Shown one piece after another: positions 7,130-15,744 of a DNA stretch of 37,188 nt. Under the pieces are notes generated by a model. That model was not told the DNA's origin. It ran no database searches and worked only from the letters and a program-made list of their open reading frames with translations. The DNA is from JAHELQ01 sp965603365 (lineage in GTDB: Bacteria; Acidobacteriota; Aminicenantia; UBA2199). A program made the translations under genes and the position numbers. Position 1 is the stretch's first letter, and every line of letters starts with the position of its first letter. The DNA lies in the NCBI GenBank assembly GCA_965603365.1, contig CBFDCR010000049.1, forward strand, positions 1-37,188, written 5' to 3'.

Positions 7130-8381
7130 AATGTGGCTTCCATTCAAGAAGAAGCGTCAACTGGCGCTCTCCTCAGGCGCGCTGGAGATTCAGATCGCCC
7201 CGGAACCCCAGGAGATATTGCTCCCCCTGGGACTCTATAAAAAGGGAGAGCCAGAACCGAAGGTTTCGGTCGACAGACGGGTGGTGACCGGCGAGCAGGT
7301 GCTGCCAGGCGTGTTCTCCCCCGTTACCGGTACGGTGAAAAGTATCGAATCCTATCGAATTGAAAAGGACCATTATGCGGCTGTTAGGATCGAGGTAGCG
7401 GAGCGGGAAGAGTTAGAACCCACCATCCAGAAACAGCCCGATTTTCTGAATATTGCGCCCGCCGAATTGCAAAGGCGGCTGCATCTGGCCAATCTGGGCT
7501 TTCCTTCCGAACTGGAACAGTTTGAATCCGTAATTGTCAGTGCCGTGGATGCCGATCCCCTTACCGCGGTTCAACAGCAGGTGCTTCGGGAAAACGAAGA
7601 GCCCCTGCACGAAGGGCTGAAACTGCTCCAACGGTTAACCGGGTCCAAAAACATGATACTGGCGGTACCCGAATATCTGTCTGCTTCCGGCACCCGGGTG
7701 GCCGGTGGCCTGGCGGATGTTTTCCCGGTAAAACCCGATTATCCCAACGGCCTGCCGCAGATTCTGGGCCGTGACATTTGCCGTTCTTTTGGCCTGAACA
7801 ATCCCGCCTTTATCACGGTTGAGAAGCTGGCGGCGGCCATAGATTGTCTCCGTGAGGGAAAACCCTTTGCCTATAAGGTGGTTACGGTAGCGGGCAAGGG
7901 GGGCATCCAGAACCTCCGGGTGAGGTTGGGAACCAAAATCGGGGAGCTACTGAAACACATCCCCTTAGTGGACGGCGGTAAGGTAATGATCGGCGGCCCC
8001 ATGCGGGGGTCTGCCTGTTACCACACGGATGTGCCTGTCAGTGCCGAAATGGACTCCCTTTACGTGCAGGATGCCGACGAAGTGGTCTGGTATGAGAACC
8101 TGCAGTGCACCAACTGCGGCTGCTGTGTCGAGGTTTGCCCGGCCAACCTGGATGTGAATCTCATCGGCCGCTATGCCGAATTTGCGATATTCGATAAATG
8201 CCAGGAACTGGAAGTATCGAAGTGCATCGAGTGCGGCCTGTGTGCCTATGTCTGCCCTTCCCGCCGCTCCCTGCTTCAGCTCATACGGCTGGCCAAAACA
8301 GAGATTGCAGATATGGAAGACGAAGATATAGAAGGCGAAAAAGAAATAGAAGAAGAGACCGAGGGAGAAAAGGTGTCATGA
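7122..8381 (+). CDS. rnfC: Rnf complex subunit C, NADH-binding iron-sulfur flavoprotein
   Basis: RnfC is the peripheral cytoplasmic subunit that exchanges electrons between NAD(H) and the Rnf chain. The 419-residue product keeps the family layout: an N-terminal barrel-sandwich segment (SPVTGTVKSIE), a NuoF-like NADH/FMN domain (VAGKGG, GGPMRG) and two ferredoxin clusters, CTNCGCCVEVCP beginning at Cys329 and CIECGLCAYVCP beginning at Cys368. The C-terminal ~25 residues are very acidic and not part of the usual core. The open frame extends upstream inside the cytochrome gene, but the ATG at 7122 gives the RnfC N-terminus and an 8-bp overlap. Rnf couples ferredoxin oxidation and NAD reduction to ion export. 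Confidence 0.92.
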   Translation: MSKMWLPFKKKRQLALSSGALEIQIAPEPQEILLPLGLYKKGEPEPKVSVDRRVVTGEQVLPGVFSPVTGTVKSIESYRIEKDHYAAVRIEVAEREELEPTIQKQPDFLNIAPAELQRRLHLANLGFPSELEQFESVIVSAVDADPLTAVQQQVLRENEEPLHEGLKLLQRLTGSKNMILAVPEYLSASGTRVAGGLADVFPVKPDYPNGLPQILGRDICRSFGLNNPAFITVEKLAAAIDCLREGKPFAYKVVTVAGKGGIQNLRVRLGTKIGELLKHIPLVDGGKVMIGGPMRGSACYHTDVPVSAEMDSLYVQDADEVVWYENLQCTNCGCCVEVCPANLDVNLIGRYAEFAIFDKCQELEVSKCIECGLCAYVCPSRRSLLQLIRLAKTEIADMEDEDIEGEKEIEEETEGEKVS

Positions 8382-9349
8382 AGTTAATTGTATCAAGCCC
8401 CCCCCATTGGCATGGAAAAGCAGCGATTTCGAAACTGTACGGCAATCTTTTTTTTGCATTGCTGCCGGCGGCGATCTTTGCCATACTGAGGTACGGTTTG
8501 TCGGCAGCACGAGTGATGGCCCTTTCTATCCTAACGGCCGTTGTCAGCGAGTTGTTCATCCGTAAATTGTTCGGGAAAAGTATTCCCGTCAGCGACGGCA
8601 GTGCTTTTTACATCGGTCTCCTATTTGCCTTGCTCCTGCCCCCCACTGTCCCCTTCTGGATGGTAATCTTAGGCACCTTCCTGTGTGTTTTTGTGGGCCG
8701 GGAGATTTTCGGCGGCCTGGGCAGCAACCCTCTAAATCCGGTACTGGTGGGCTGGGCCATCTTGAAGATATCCTGGCCGGCTTATCTTGATTTCAACCTG
8801 GTCTTTGCCGGCTATGAACTGGATTTCACCTTCCGTTATCCCTTGAGTCTCCTGAAAAAAGGGGGAGCCGGGGCGGTTTCGGAGATGAATCTTCTGGATC
8901 TCTTCCTGGGCAACCAGGTGGGCGGACTGGGCGCTGTCTTTGTCGTTCTTCTCCTTGTTGGTGGGCTGTACCTGGTGCTGCGCCGGATCGTGGCCTGGCA
9001 AATCCCCCTGTTCTTCCTCGTCGGCGTGCTGGTCACCTCAGCGGTCTTCTGGCTGGCCGACCGCGTCACCTTCGCCAATCCCATCTTCCATCTTGTTACC
9101 GGCAGCGTGATGATAGGGGCTTTCTTCCTGGCCACCGATTACGCCAGTGCCCCCTTTCGGAAATGGGGACGGGTGGTGTTCGGTCTGGGCTGCGGAGTAT
9201 TGACGGTCATCCTGAGAGTATGGAGCGTGTATCCCGACGGAGTGGTGTTTGCCATTCTCATCATGAGTCTTTTTGCCCCCCTGCTTGACAAAATCAAGCG
9301 ACCGCCCCGGGCGCTCGAAATAAAATATCTGGCAAGAAGGATACCATGA
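8378..9349 (+). CDS. rnfD: Rnf complex subunit D, membrane flavoprotein
   Basis: The 323-residue product is the NqrB/RnfD-type membrane subunit: several hydrophobic helices, the early PHWH segment and the conserved GREIFGGLGSNPLNPVLVGW stretch (about 108-126). The start overlaps the rnfC stop as ATGA. RnfD normally carries FMN covalently on a Thr in an (S/T)GAT-like motif just before the LLDLFLGN segment. Here that place (about 160-170) reads KKGGAGAVSEM and has no Thr, so the covalent flavin may be absent. The rest of the protein is well conserved and full length, so it is not an obvious pseudogene. Confidence 0.92.
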   Translation: MKLIVSSPPHWHGKAAISKLYGNLFFALLPAAIFAILRYGLSAARVMALSILTAVVSELFIRKLFGKSIPVSDGSAFYIGLLFALLLPPTVPFWMVILGTFLCVFVGREIFGGLGSNPLNPVLVGWAILKISWPAYLDFNLVFAGYELDFTFRYPLSLLKKGGAGAVSEMNLLDLFLGNQVGGLGAVFVVLLLVGGLYLVLRRIVAWQIPLFFLVGVLVTSAVFWLADRVTFANPIFHLVTGSVMIGAFFLATDYASAPFRKWGRVVFGLGCGVLTVILRVWSVYPDGVVFAILIMSLFAPLLDKIKRPPRALEIKYLARRIP

Positions 9350-9927
9350 AGATCAAAGAGTATATACAGATGGTGGTCGTGCTAACGGCCATTGCCGCGG
9401 TGTGTGGGTTGCTTCTTTCCACCGTGAAGCAGGGCACCGAAATGCGCATCCAGGAGCAGATACTGCACTATGTCAAAGGCCCGGCGGTAAACCAGGTACT
9501 GGAACCCTCCAGCAACGATTTAATCAAGGATAGGGTAGAAGTGGTGGTGGACGGTCGGGAGCATACGGTCTTTGTGGGCAAGAAAGAGGAACAGCCCTGG
9601 GCCATTGCCTTTGAGAGCACCGGCGTAGGGTTCGGCGGCGATATCGGCGTTATGGTGGGGTACAATCTGGACAGCAACACCCTGACCGGAATCGGTATTA
9701 CCACTCACAAGGAGACCCCCGGCCTGGGATCCCGGATATCGGAACCGTCCTTTCGGAAAGGCTTCGAAGGTCGGCCACTGACCGATACGTTCAGGGTCAA
9801 ACTGGATGAGGGCACAGTAGACGGTGTTTCGGGTGCCACCTACTCTTCTCGAGGGGTGTGTGAGGCTATACGCAAGAGCGTGGAACTCTTCCCTAAAATA
9901 AAAGAAAAAGTACAGGCAAAAAAATAA
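9346..9927 (+). CDS. rnfG: Rnf complex subunit G, covalent FMN protein
   Basis: RnfG is a single-span protein whose extracytoplasmic domain carries FMN through a phosphoester to Thr. The 193-residue product has one N-terminal helix (about 8-25) and the flavinylation motif SGATYS with Thr165, preceded by the family features GVGFGGDIGVMVG and HKETPGLG. The start overlaps the rnfD stop as ATGA. A 45-bp gap follows before rnfE. No ApbE flavin transferase, needed to load FMN, is present in this window, so it must be encoded elsewhere. Confidence 0.95.
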   Translation: MKIKEYIQMVVVLTAIAAVCGLLLSTVKQGTEMRIQEQILHYVKGPAVNQVLEPSSNDLIKDRVEVVVDGREHTVFVGKKEEQPWAIAFESTGVGFGGDIGVMVGYNLDSNTLTGIGITTHKETPGLGSRISEPSFRKGFEGRPLTDTFRVKLDEGTVDGVSGATYSSRGVCEAIRKSVELFPKIKEKVQAKK

Positions 9928-9972
9928 CATGTACAAGATACAAGAAACACGACATAGAATGGGACAAAATCG

Positions 9973-10569
9973 ATGAGTAGTAAGACGATTACACACGAGT
10001 TTTTCAAGGGCTTCTGGGAAGTCCTGCCGCCCTTTCGGTTGGTGCTGGGGCTGTGCCCCACCCTGGCGGTCACCAAGTATGCGGAAAACGGAATCGGCAT
10101 GGGATTGGCCACCACCTTTGTGCTGGTGTTCTCCAACATCCTCATATCCTCTATCAAGACGTTCATCCCTAAAAAGGTGCGGATCGCCTCTTACATCGTG
10201 GTGATTGCCACTTTCGTGGTTATCGTGGAACTCCTGATGCAGGCCTACTTTTATCCCTTGTTCGAGAGGCTGGGGATATTTATCCCCCTTATCGTGGTCA
10301 ACTGCATTATCCTGGGCAGGGCCGAAGCCTTTGCCTCCAAAAACCCGGTCTACCTCTCCGCCGCCGACGGATTGGGAATCGGACTGGGATTTACCATGTC
10401 CCTGTTCCTGATCGGTTCCATTCGCGAGATCCTGGGCTACGGGACCTTTTTGAATATGCAGGTGATGGGCAACTCTTTTGAACCCTTCACCTTTATGGTC
10501 GAGGCCCCCGGTGCCTTTGTCTGCCTGGGTCTCTTGCTGGGAATTATGAATATATTATCTCGTAAATAG
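9973..10569 (+). CDS. rnfE: Rnf complex subunit E, membrane subunit
   Basis: The 198-residue six-helix protein is one of the two homologous half-channel subunits that cradle the intramembrane [2Fe-2S] cluster. The two cysteine motifs expected from the family are present: GLCPTLAVT (about residue 35) and VNCIILGRAEAFA (about 115). Length matches RnfE. It lies 45 bp after rnfG, the widest gap within the first half of the operon, and 15 bp before rnfA. Confidence 0.95.
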   Translation: MSSKTITHEFFKGFWEVLPPFRLVLGLCPTLAVTKYAENGIGMGLATTFVLVFSNILISSIKTFIPKKVRIASYIVVIATFVVIVELLMQAYFYPLFERLGIFIPLIVVNCIILGRAEAFASKNPVYLSAADGLGIGLGFTMSLFLIGSIREILGYGTFLNMQVMGNSFEPFTFMVEAPGAFVCLGLLLGIMNILSRK

Positions 10570-10584
10570 TATTGGAGTGATTGC

Positions 10585-11181
10585 ATGGAATATCTGGTTC
10601 TCTTTATAAACGCCATGCTGGTGAAGAATATCCTGCTTGCCCAGTATCTGGGCAATTGCCCCTTTTTAGGGGTGTCCAAAAAAATGGATACCGCCGTGGG
10701 CATGGGCATGTCCGTCATGTTTGTCATGACCTTTGCCACCTTCATCACCTGGTTTGTACACCACTATTTTTTGTTATTTTTCCATATTGAATACCTGCAA
10801 ACAATCGTGTTTATCCTGGTCATCGCCGCGCTGGTTCAACTGGTGGAGATGTTTCTTAAGAAACTGATACCCGGCCTGTACAAGGCCCTGGGCATCTTTT
10901 TGCCCTTGATCACCACCAACTGTGCGGTGCTGGGAGTAGCCATCCTGGTCATCCGCCAGGACTTTGACCTGGTTAACAGCCTCTTGTTTGCCCTGGCTTC
11001 CGGTGCAGGATTCTCCCTGGCCATCACCCTGTTTGCCGGTATCCGGGAACGGTTTCGGATTTCCTATATCCCCAGGGCCCTCCAGGATACCGCCATTGCC
11101 CTGGTGACGGCCGGCATGATGGCGCTGGCGTTCTTTGGTTTTAAAGGAATCGATGCTTCCCTGGCGGCACTGGGGAAGTAG
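10585..11181 (+). CDS. rnfA: Rnf complex subunit A, membrane subunit
   Basis: The 198-residue protein is the partner of RnfE, with six predicted helices in inverted topology. The cluster-binding cysteine motifs are GNCPFLGVS (about residue 25) and TTNCAVLGVA (about 113). TTGGAG upstream of the ATG is a good ribosome site. RnfA and RnfE together form the ion-translocating core, with the iron-sulfur cluster between them. Confidence 0.95.
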   Translation: MEYLVLFINAMLVKNILLAQYLGNCPFLGVSKKMDTAVGMGMSVMFVMTFATFITWFVHHYFLLFFHIEYLQTIVFILVIAALVQLVEMFLKKLIPGLYKALGIFLPLITTNCAVLGVAILVIRQDFDLVNSLLFALASGAGFSLAITLFAGIRERFRISYIPRALQDTAIALVTAGMMALAFFGFKGIDASLAALGK

Positions 11182-11205
11182 AGGAAGTAACAGCGAGAGA
11201 GTTTG

Positions 11206-13209
11206 ATGATAATCACGACTGTTTTTTTGATGTCATTGGGATTTGCGGCTGCCTTCATGCTGGCCATTGCCGCCAAAATCTTTTATGTCTGGGAAGATCC
11301 CAGAATTGAGCAGGTGGAGGAAGCCCTATTAGGAGCCAACTGCGGCGGCTGCGGTTATACCGGCTGTTCCGCCGCCGCCGAAGCGGTAGTGGTGGGCAAG
11401 GCCAAACCGGATGTATGTGTGGCCGGCGGTTTTGCCATTGCCCAGGAGGTGGCGGCAGTCCTGGGACTTGTGGTAGAAGAAAAGGAGCCCGAGATATCTA
11501 GAGTGGGCTGCTATTACGGCATCGGCGAGGCAGAAATCAAATATACCTACAACGGCGTAATTGACTGCCGGGCGGCGATGCTGCTCTACGGCGGCAGCAA
11601 GGAGTGTGACATAGGCTGTTTGGGATTGGGCACCTGCGTGCGGGCCTGCCCCTTCGGCGCCCTGTCGATGGGCGAGAACAACCTGCCGCTGGTTGATAAG
11701 TCCCGCTGTACCTCCTGCGGCGTCTGCACCGAAGTCTGCCCCAAGGATATTATCACCCTGACCTCCAGGACCCGCCGGATCATTTCGGACTACAAAATCA
11801 ACGAATGTACCGCCCCCTGCCAACGGACCTGCCCGGCGGAAATCGATATTCCCGAGTATATCCGCCAGGTCTCCGGCGGCCAATACCTGGAGGCGGTGCG
11901 GGTCATCAAAGAGAAGAACCCTTTCCCCCTGATCTGCGGCTGGATCTGTCCTGCTCCCTGCGAATTTGAATGCCGCCGCAACCTGTTGGACCAGCCGGTA
12001 AGTATCAATGCCTTAAAGAAATTTGTTTCCGATTACGAGATGAAAACCGGGAAGCGGGCGCAGCCCTATATTTCGCCCACTCCGGGTAAGAAGATCGCCG
12101 TAGTCGGCGGCGGCGTCGAGGGCCTGTCGGCGGCCTACTACCTCCGACGTTTGGGTCATCAGGTAAAAATATTCGAGGCCACCGGCCAACTGGGCGGTAT
12201 TTTGCGCTATGTGATCAGTGAAGATCGCCTGCCCCGGGATGTACTGGAGTGGGAAATTTCAGGGATCCTGGAGACCGGGGTGGAGGCGGATACCAATCGG
12301 GTGATGGGTAAGGATTTTTCCATCCCCTCTCTGTACGATGAGGGCTTCGATATGGTGCTGGTTACCGCCGGCGGTTGGGACAGCCGACAGATCATGCGGG
12401 GCAAAATTTTTGACGAAAAAATCATCCCCGGCATCAATCTGCTGCTGGACTTCTTGCTTTACTCGGCCCGGAATGGCAACCAATCACCCGGCCGACAGGT
12501 GGTCATCGTGGCCGGAGGCGAATCGGCGCTCCAGGCAGCCCATACTTGCTTAGCCGGCGGCTCTAAAGAAGTCACGGTGGTCTTCCCCTACTCGAGGGAA
12601 GAGGCTCTGGCAAGGAATATTGACCTGAAGGAAATTGAAAATCTGAAGTTTATCTTTGCCGCAGTACCGGTTGAGCTTCGTGGTGAAGGGGAAAATCTCA
12701 TCGACATTTCCATCCGCCGTGAAAACGGCGACATCGAGAAATTCGAGTTGGATCGACTGCTGGTGGGATCGGGCCGACTGCCGGAGATGCTTTTTGTAAA
12801 GGACGACCAGCAGCAGTGGAAGACGGTCGAGATCCTGCCGGTCTTTGCCGACGAGGCCAAGAACGGGATCTTTGCCGTTAGCGAAAGCGGCCGCACCAGC
12901 GACCTCACCGGTGTGGTGATGGCGGTGAGGAGAGGTAGAAAAATCGTCAGAGCCCTTCAGCTCTACGTCTCCGAAGAAGAGATTGCCCCGGAGCCGGGCG
13001 TCATTACCGGCGAAGCCCAACTCCAGGATGTGGCCAGGCTGCAGAGTGCCGAAAATCTGCTGGCGGTGCGGGGCCATATCGATTCTCAGATGACTCTAAC
13101 CGAGGACGACGCCCAGCGGGAGGCCGAGCGCTGTCTCAACTGCGGCCTGATTTGTTACAAGAAGAGCCTGGAAATTAAAGATAAAAATAAACATGAGATG
13201 TCAGCATGA
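11206..13209 (+). CDS. rnfB: RnfB fused to a glutamate-synthase-small-subunit/NfnB-like flavoprotein module
   Basis: The first ~200 residues are RnfB: one membrane helix, the CGGCGYTGC four-cysteine cluster domain (last ligand in DVCVAGG) and a double ferredoxin domain (CVRACPFGAL; CTSCGVCTEVCPKD). Ordinary RnfB ends near here. This chain continues for ~460 residues as a GltD/NfnB-like unit: an N-terminal two-cluster segment (CTAPCQRTCPAEIDIP; CGWICPAPCEFECRR), a first dinucleotide fold (GGGVEGL, residue ~301, usual GSGPAGL) and a second with AGGESA where GGGNxA is usual. A C-terminal CLNCGLIC ends the module. Both dinucleotide motifs are degenerate, so FAD may bind weakly and NADPH perhaps not at all. 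The open frame also has TTG at 11203; ATG at 11206 is preferred. The next gene overlaps by 4 bp. Confidence 0.92.
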   Translation: MIITTVFLMSLGFAAAFMLAIAAKIFYVWEDPRIEQVEEALLGANCGGCGYTGCSAAAEAVVVGKAKPDVCVAGGFAIAQEVAAVLGLVVEEKEPEISRVGCYYGIGEAEIKYTYNGVIDCRAAMLLYGGSKECDIGCLGLGTCVRACPFGALSMGENNLPLVDKSRCTSCGVCTEVCPKDIITLTSRTRRIISDYKINECTAPCQRTCPAEIDIPEYIRQVSGGQYLEAVRVIKEKNPFPLICGWICPAPCEFECRRNLLDQPVSINALKKFVSDYEMKTGKRAQPYISPTPGKKIAVVGGGVEGLSAAYYLRRLGHQVKIFEATGQLGGILRYVISEDRLPRDVLEWEISGILETGVEADTNRVMGKDFSIPSLYDEGFDMVLVTAGGWDSRQIMRGKIFDEKIIPGINLLLDFLLYSARNGNQSPGRQVVIVAGGESALQAAHTCLAGGSKEVTVVFPYSREEALARNIDLKEIENLKFIFAAVPVELRGEGENLIDISIRRENGDIEKFELDRLLVGSGRLPEMLFVKDDQQQWKTVEILPVFADEAKNGIFAVSESGRTSDLTGVVMAVRRGRKIVRALQLYVSEEEIAPEPGVITGEAQLQDVARLQSAENLLAVRGHIDSQMTLTEDDAQREAERCLNCGLICYKKSLEIKDKNKHEMSA

Positions 13210-15212
13210 ATAATAACGTAATTAAAATAAACGGACATGAATATACTTTTCAGCCCGGCGAGACCATTTTGGATGTCGCCAGGCGAAACGGTATCTACAT
13301 TCCCACCCTGTGTTACCTGAAGGGAGCAGTTCCCACCGGTGCCTGCCGCATCTGTGTGGTGGAAGCCAGCGGAGTACCGGCCTTGATCTCCTCCTGTTCC
13401 ACCCCCGCCTCCGCCAATTTAGATGTCCATACCGATACGCCCCGCATCCGGGATGCCCGACGAACGGTGATCGAGTTCCTGCTGATCTCCGGCAAACACA
13501 ACTGTTCCATCCGGGGGCTGTACCCGCATGAATGGACCGATTACCAATTGGAGGTGGGGGAGAACGATAAGGCCGAGGATATCTGTTCCGCCTACGGTCG
13601 CTGCGAGCTCCAGGCATTGGCCTATCGTTATCAGGTTACCCAGCGTACGCTGGACGACCTGCCGCCGCCTTACCCCATTGACTTCGAGGACCCGTTAATC
13701 GGCCGCGACTTCTCCCGCTGCATACTCTGCGGCCGTTGTGTGTACGCCTGCAACGAGATCCAGGTAAACCGGGCCATCGCCCACGGTTACCGGGGGATTC
13801 GGGCCAAGATCGTCTTCCGGGAGGACAAACCGATTCTCCAGTCCGACTGCGTGTACTGCGGCCAATGCCTCCAGGTCTGTCCGGTGGGCTCTCTTTTCGA
13901 GCAGAAGAATCGCTTCAACGCCCGCATGTGGGAGGCCCACCATATACGCACTACCTGCTACTATTGCGGCGTCGGCTGTCAACTGGACCTTCACATCAAA
14001 GACGGACAAATCGTCAGAGTCAGTGGGATCGAAGAGGCCGAGCCCAACCACGACGGCCGCCTCTGCTTCCGGGGACGCTTTGCCTATGACTTCATCCATT
14101 CGCCGGAGCGGCTGACCCGGCCCCTGATCCGAAAAAACGGCACATTGACCGAGGCTTCGTGGGATGAGGCGTTGAATCTCATTACCTCCCGAATCAAGGA
14201 GGTAAAAGGGCAGTACGGACCCGAGCAGATGGGCTGTTTGGTCTCTACCAGTTGTACCAACGAAGATCTTTTCTGGAGCAAAAGGTTTTTTCAACAGGTG
14301 CTGTCGGTGGACAATGTGTTCCACTTCGAACCCTCCGTCCTTCCCGGCCTCCCCTACGAGGACCTGGACTCTGTCTCTGCCATCGTGGTGGTGGGCGGTG
14401 ACCTCAGCCGGGAGAACCCGGTGGCCGGGTCCTATGTTAAACAGGCCGCCATCCACGGTGTCCGGTTGATCGTGGTCAACTCCCGAACGATCGAACTGTC
14501 ACAACTTGCCAGCCAGAGTTTTAGTCAATTGCCGGAACTGGAACCGGAACTCGAAGGCCTGGGAGACGATGTCATCGTGATTGCCGCTGCCGGAGAGGAT
14601 GTTTCCTTGCTGGAAGGTAAAAATAATATCAGGATTTTTTCGCTCTGCCGGGAAAACAACACCGTGGGCGCCTACTGCCTGAAGATCGGTCCGGGCGAGG
14701 ATTTTGATCTGTCTAAGATGAAGTTTCTCTACACCATGGGCAGACAAATCGATAGCCGCGGCGACATCGAATTCCTGGTGGTCCAGGATATCTTCCCCGG
14801 CGAACTGTCGCAGCAGGCCGATGTGGTGCTGCCGGCCGCTGCCTGGGTCGAATATGAGGGTACGGTGGTGAGCGCCGACCTGCGCATCAACCGGGTGCGG
14901 AAGGCCATCGACCCACCGGGAGAAGCCAAACCCGCCTGGTGGATCTTCCGGGAATTGTCAGCCCGGATGGGCCACCAATGGGAGACCGAAGACGGCCAGG
15001 ATACCTGGGAAAAGGAAATTATCCAGGAATACCCGCAGTGGAAAGATATAAATTACGCCGCCCTAGAACGGGACGGTATCCGCTTCCACCGGGATGGCAT
15101 CTCCTTTACCGGTTTCAGTACGCTCCCCCCCGGAATTTGCCAGCCCAATCGTCATAAACTTTTGTGTGAGCGCTGCCGGGGAATGGGAAATGTGATCAAA
15201 AAAATGTTTTAA
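13206..15212 (+). CDS. NuoG/FdhA-like iron-sulfur subunit with a degenerate molybdopterin domain (Stn-A-like)
   Basis: The 668-residue protein begins like NuoG and HndD: a plant-type [2Fe-2S] domain (Cys36, 47, 50, 64), a His/Cys3 segment (KHNC...CSAYGRCELQ, with an unusual insert) and two ferredoxin clusters (CILCGRCVYAC; CVYCGQCLQVCP). It continues as the Fe4S4 and first domain of a formate-dehydrogenase-type molybdoenzyme (CYYCGVGC, LCFRGRFAYDF, HSPERLTRPLIRK). Where FdhA has the Mo-ligating Cys or Sec (CHSP-like), this protein reads HFEPS. The Lys of KGRF is Arg, and the C-terminal molybdopterin-binding domain is missing. It should conduct electrons, not oxidise formate. The position before NuoE/NuoF-like genes fits the A subunit of a Stn/Bfu-type complex. 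Confidence 0.85.
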   Translation: MNNNVIKINGHEYTFQPGETILDVARRNGIYIPTLCYLKGAVPTGACRICVVEASGVPALISSCSTPASANLDVHTDTPRIRDARRTVIEFLLISGKHNCSIRGLYPHEWTDYQLEVGENDKAEDICSAYGRCELQALAYRYQVTQRTLDDLPPPYPIDFEDPLIGRDFSRCILCGRCVYACNEIQVNRAIAHGYRGIRAKIVFREDKPILQSDCVYCGQCLQVCPVGSLFEQKNRFNARMWEAHHIRTTCYYCGVGCQLDLHIKDGQIVRVSGIEEAEPNHDGRLCFRGRFAYDFIHSPERLTRPLIRKNGTLTEASWDEALNLITSRIKEVKGQYGPEQMGCLVSTSCTNEDLFWSKRFFQQVLSVDNVFHFEPSVLPGLPYEDLDSVSAIVVVGGDLSRENPVAGSYVKQAAIHGVRLIVVNSRTIELSQLASQSFSQLPELEPELEGLGDDVIVIAAAGEDVSLLEGKNNIRIFSLCRENNTVGAYCLKIGPGEDFDLSKMKFLYTMGRQIDSRGDIEFLVVQDIFPGELSQQADVVLPAAAWVEYEGTVVSADLRINRVRKAIDPPGEAKPAWWIFRELSARMGHQWETEDGQDTWEKEIIQEYPQWKDINYAALERDGIRFHRDGISFTGFSTLPPGICQPNRHKLLCERCRGMGNVIKKMF

Positions 15213-15227
15213 GGGGGATAATCGATC

Positions 15228-15743
15228 ATGCCGATTGAAAATCAAACCTCAACATCAGCATCGCCCAAAGACACTGAAATATTGGCTCAAATATTGGCCG
15301 ACTACGGCTTTGAAAACTCATTGATGATTTACCTACAGCAGGTACAGTCGGAATTTGGCTACGTCCCGGAGTTTGCCATTCGCTATATTTCCGAACATAC
15401 CCGCTATTCCGCCAGCCATATCTATGGAATCATTACCTTTTACTCCCAGTTCAGCACCAAACCGGTGGGCAAGAACATTGTCAAATTATGTTCCGGCACC
15501 GCCTGTCACGTGGGAGGATCGAAAGTACTGCAAAAGAAGCTGCGATCCAACCTGAAACTGGGTGAAGACGACGATACCACCGACGATATGATCTTTACCG
15601 TCCAGGAGGTCGCCTGCCTCGGCTGCTGTGCCCTGGCGCCGGCCATGATGGTCAACGATAAGGCATACGGTAAGCTGGATTCCATTCAGATAAACCGGAT
15701 CATCGACGGTTACCGACATGCCGCCCAGATAGAGGATGAATAA
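15228..15743 (+). CDS. NuoE/HydC-like [2Fe-2S] subunit
   Basis: The 171-residue protein is a thioredoxin-fold [2Fe-2S] subunit like NuoE, HndA and HydC. After a short polar N-terminus it has the helical bundle typical of NuoE (QVQSEFGYVPE, GIITFYSQF), then the ligand pairs CSGTAC and CLGCC. In bifurcating complexes this subunit sits next to the NuoF-like flavin subunit. It lies 15 bp after the NuoG-like gene, with AAGGGGG as ribosome site, and its stop lies 1 bp before the preferred start of the NuoF-like gene. Length is normal for the family. Confidence 0.93.
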   Translation: MPIENQTSTSASPKDTEILAQILADYGFENSLMIYLQQVQSEFGYVPEFAIRYISEHTRYSASHIYGIITFYSQFSTKPVGKNIVKLCSGTACHVGGSKVLQKKLRSNLKLGEDDDTTDDMIFTVQEVACLGCCALAPAMMVNDKAYGKLDSIQINRIIDGYRHAAQIEDE

Positions 15744-15744
15744 T

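Noticed and set aside
12550..13077. Minus-strand ORF within the RnfB fusion
   Set aside because: Shadow frame opposite a clearly conserved flavoprotein module.
13206..15212. Active formate dehydrogenase or hydrogenase subunit
   Set aside because: The metal-ligand Cys/Sec position reads HFEPS, the C-terminal cofactor domain is missing and there is no H-cluster motif.
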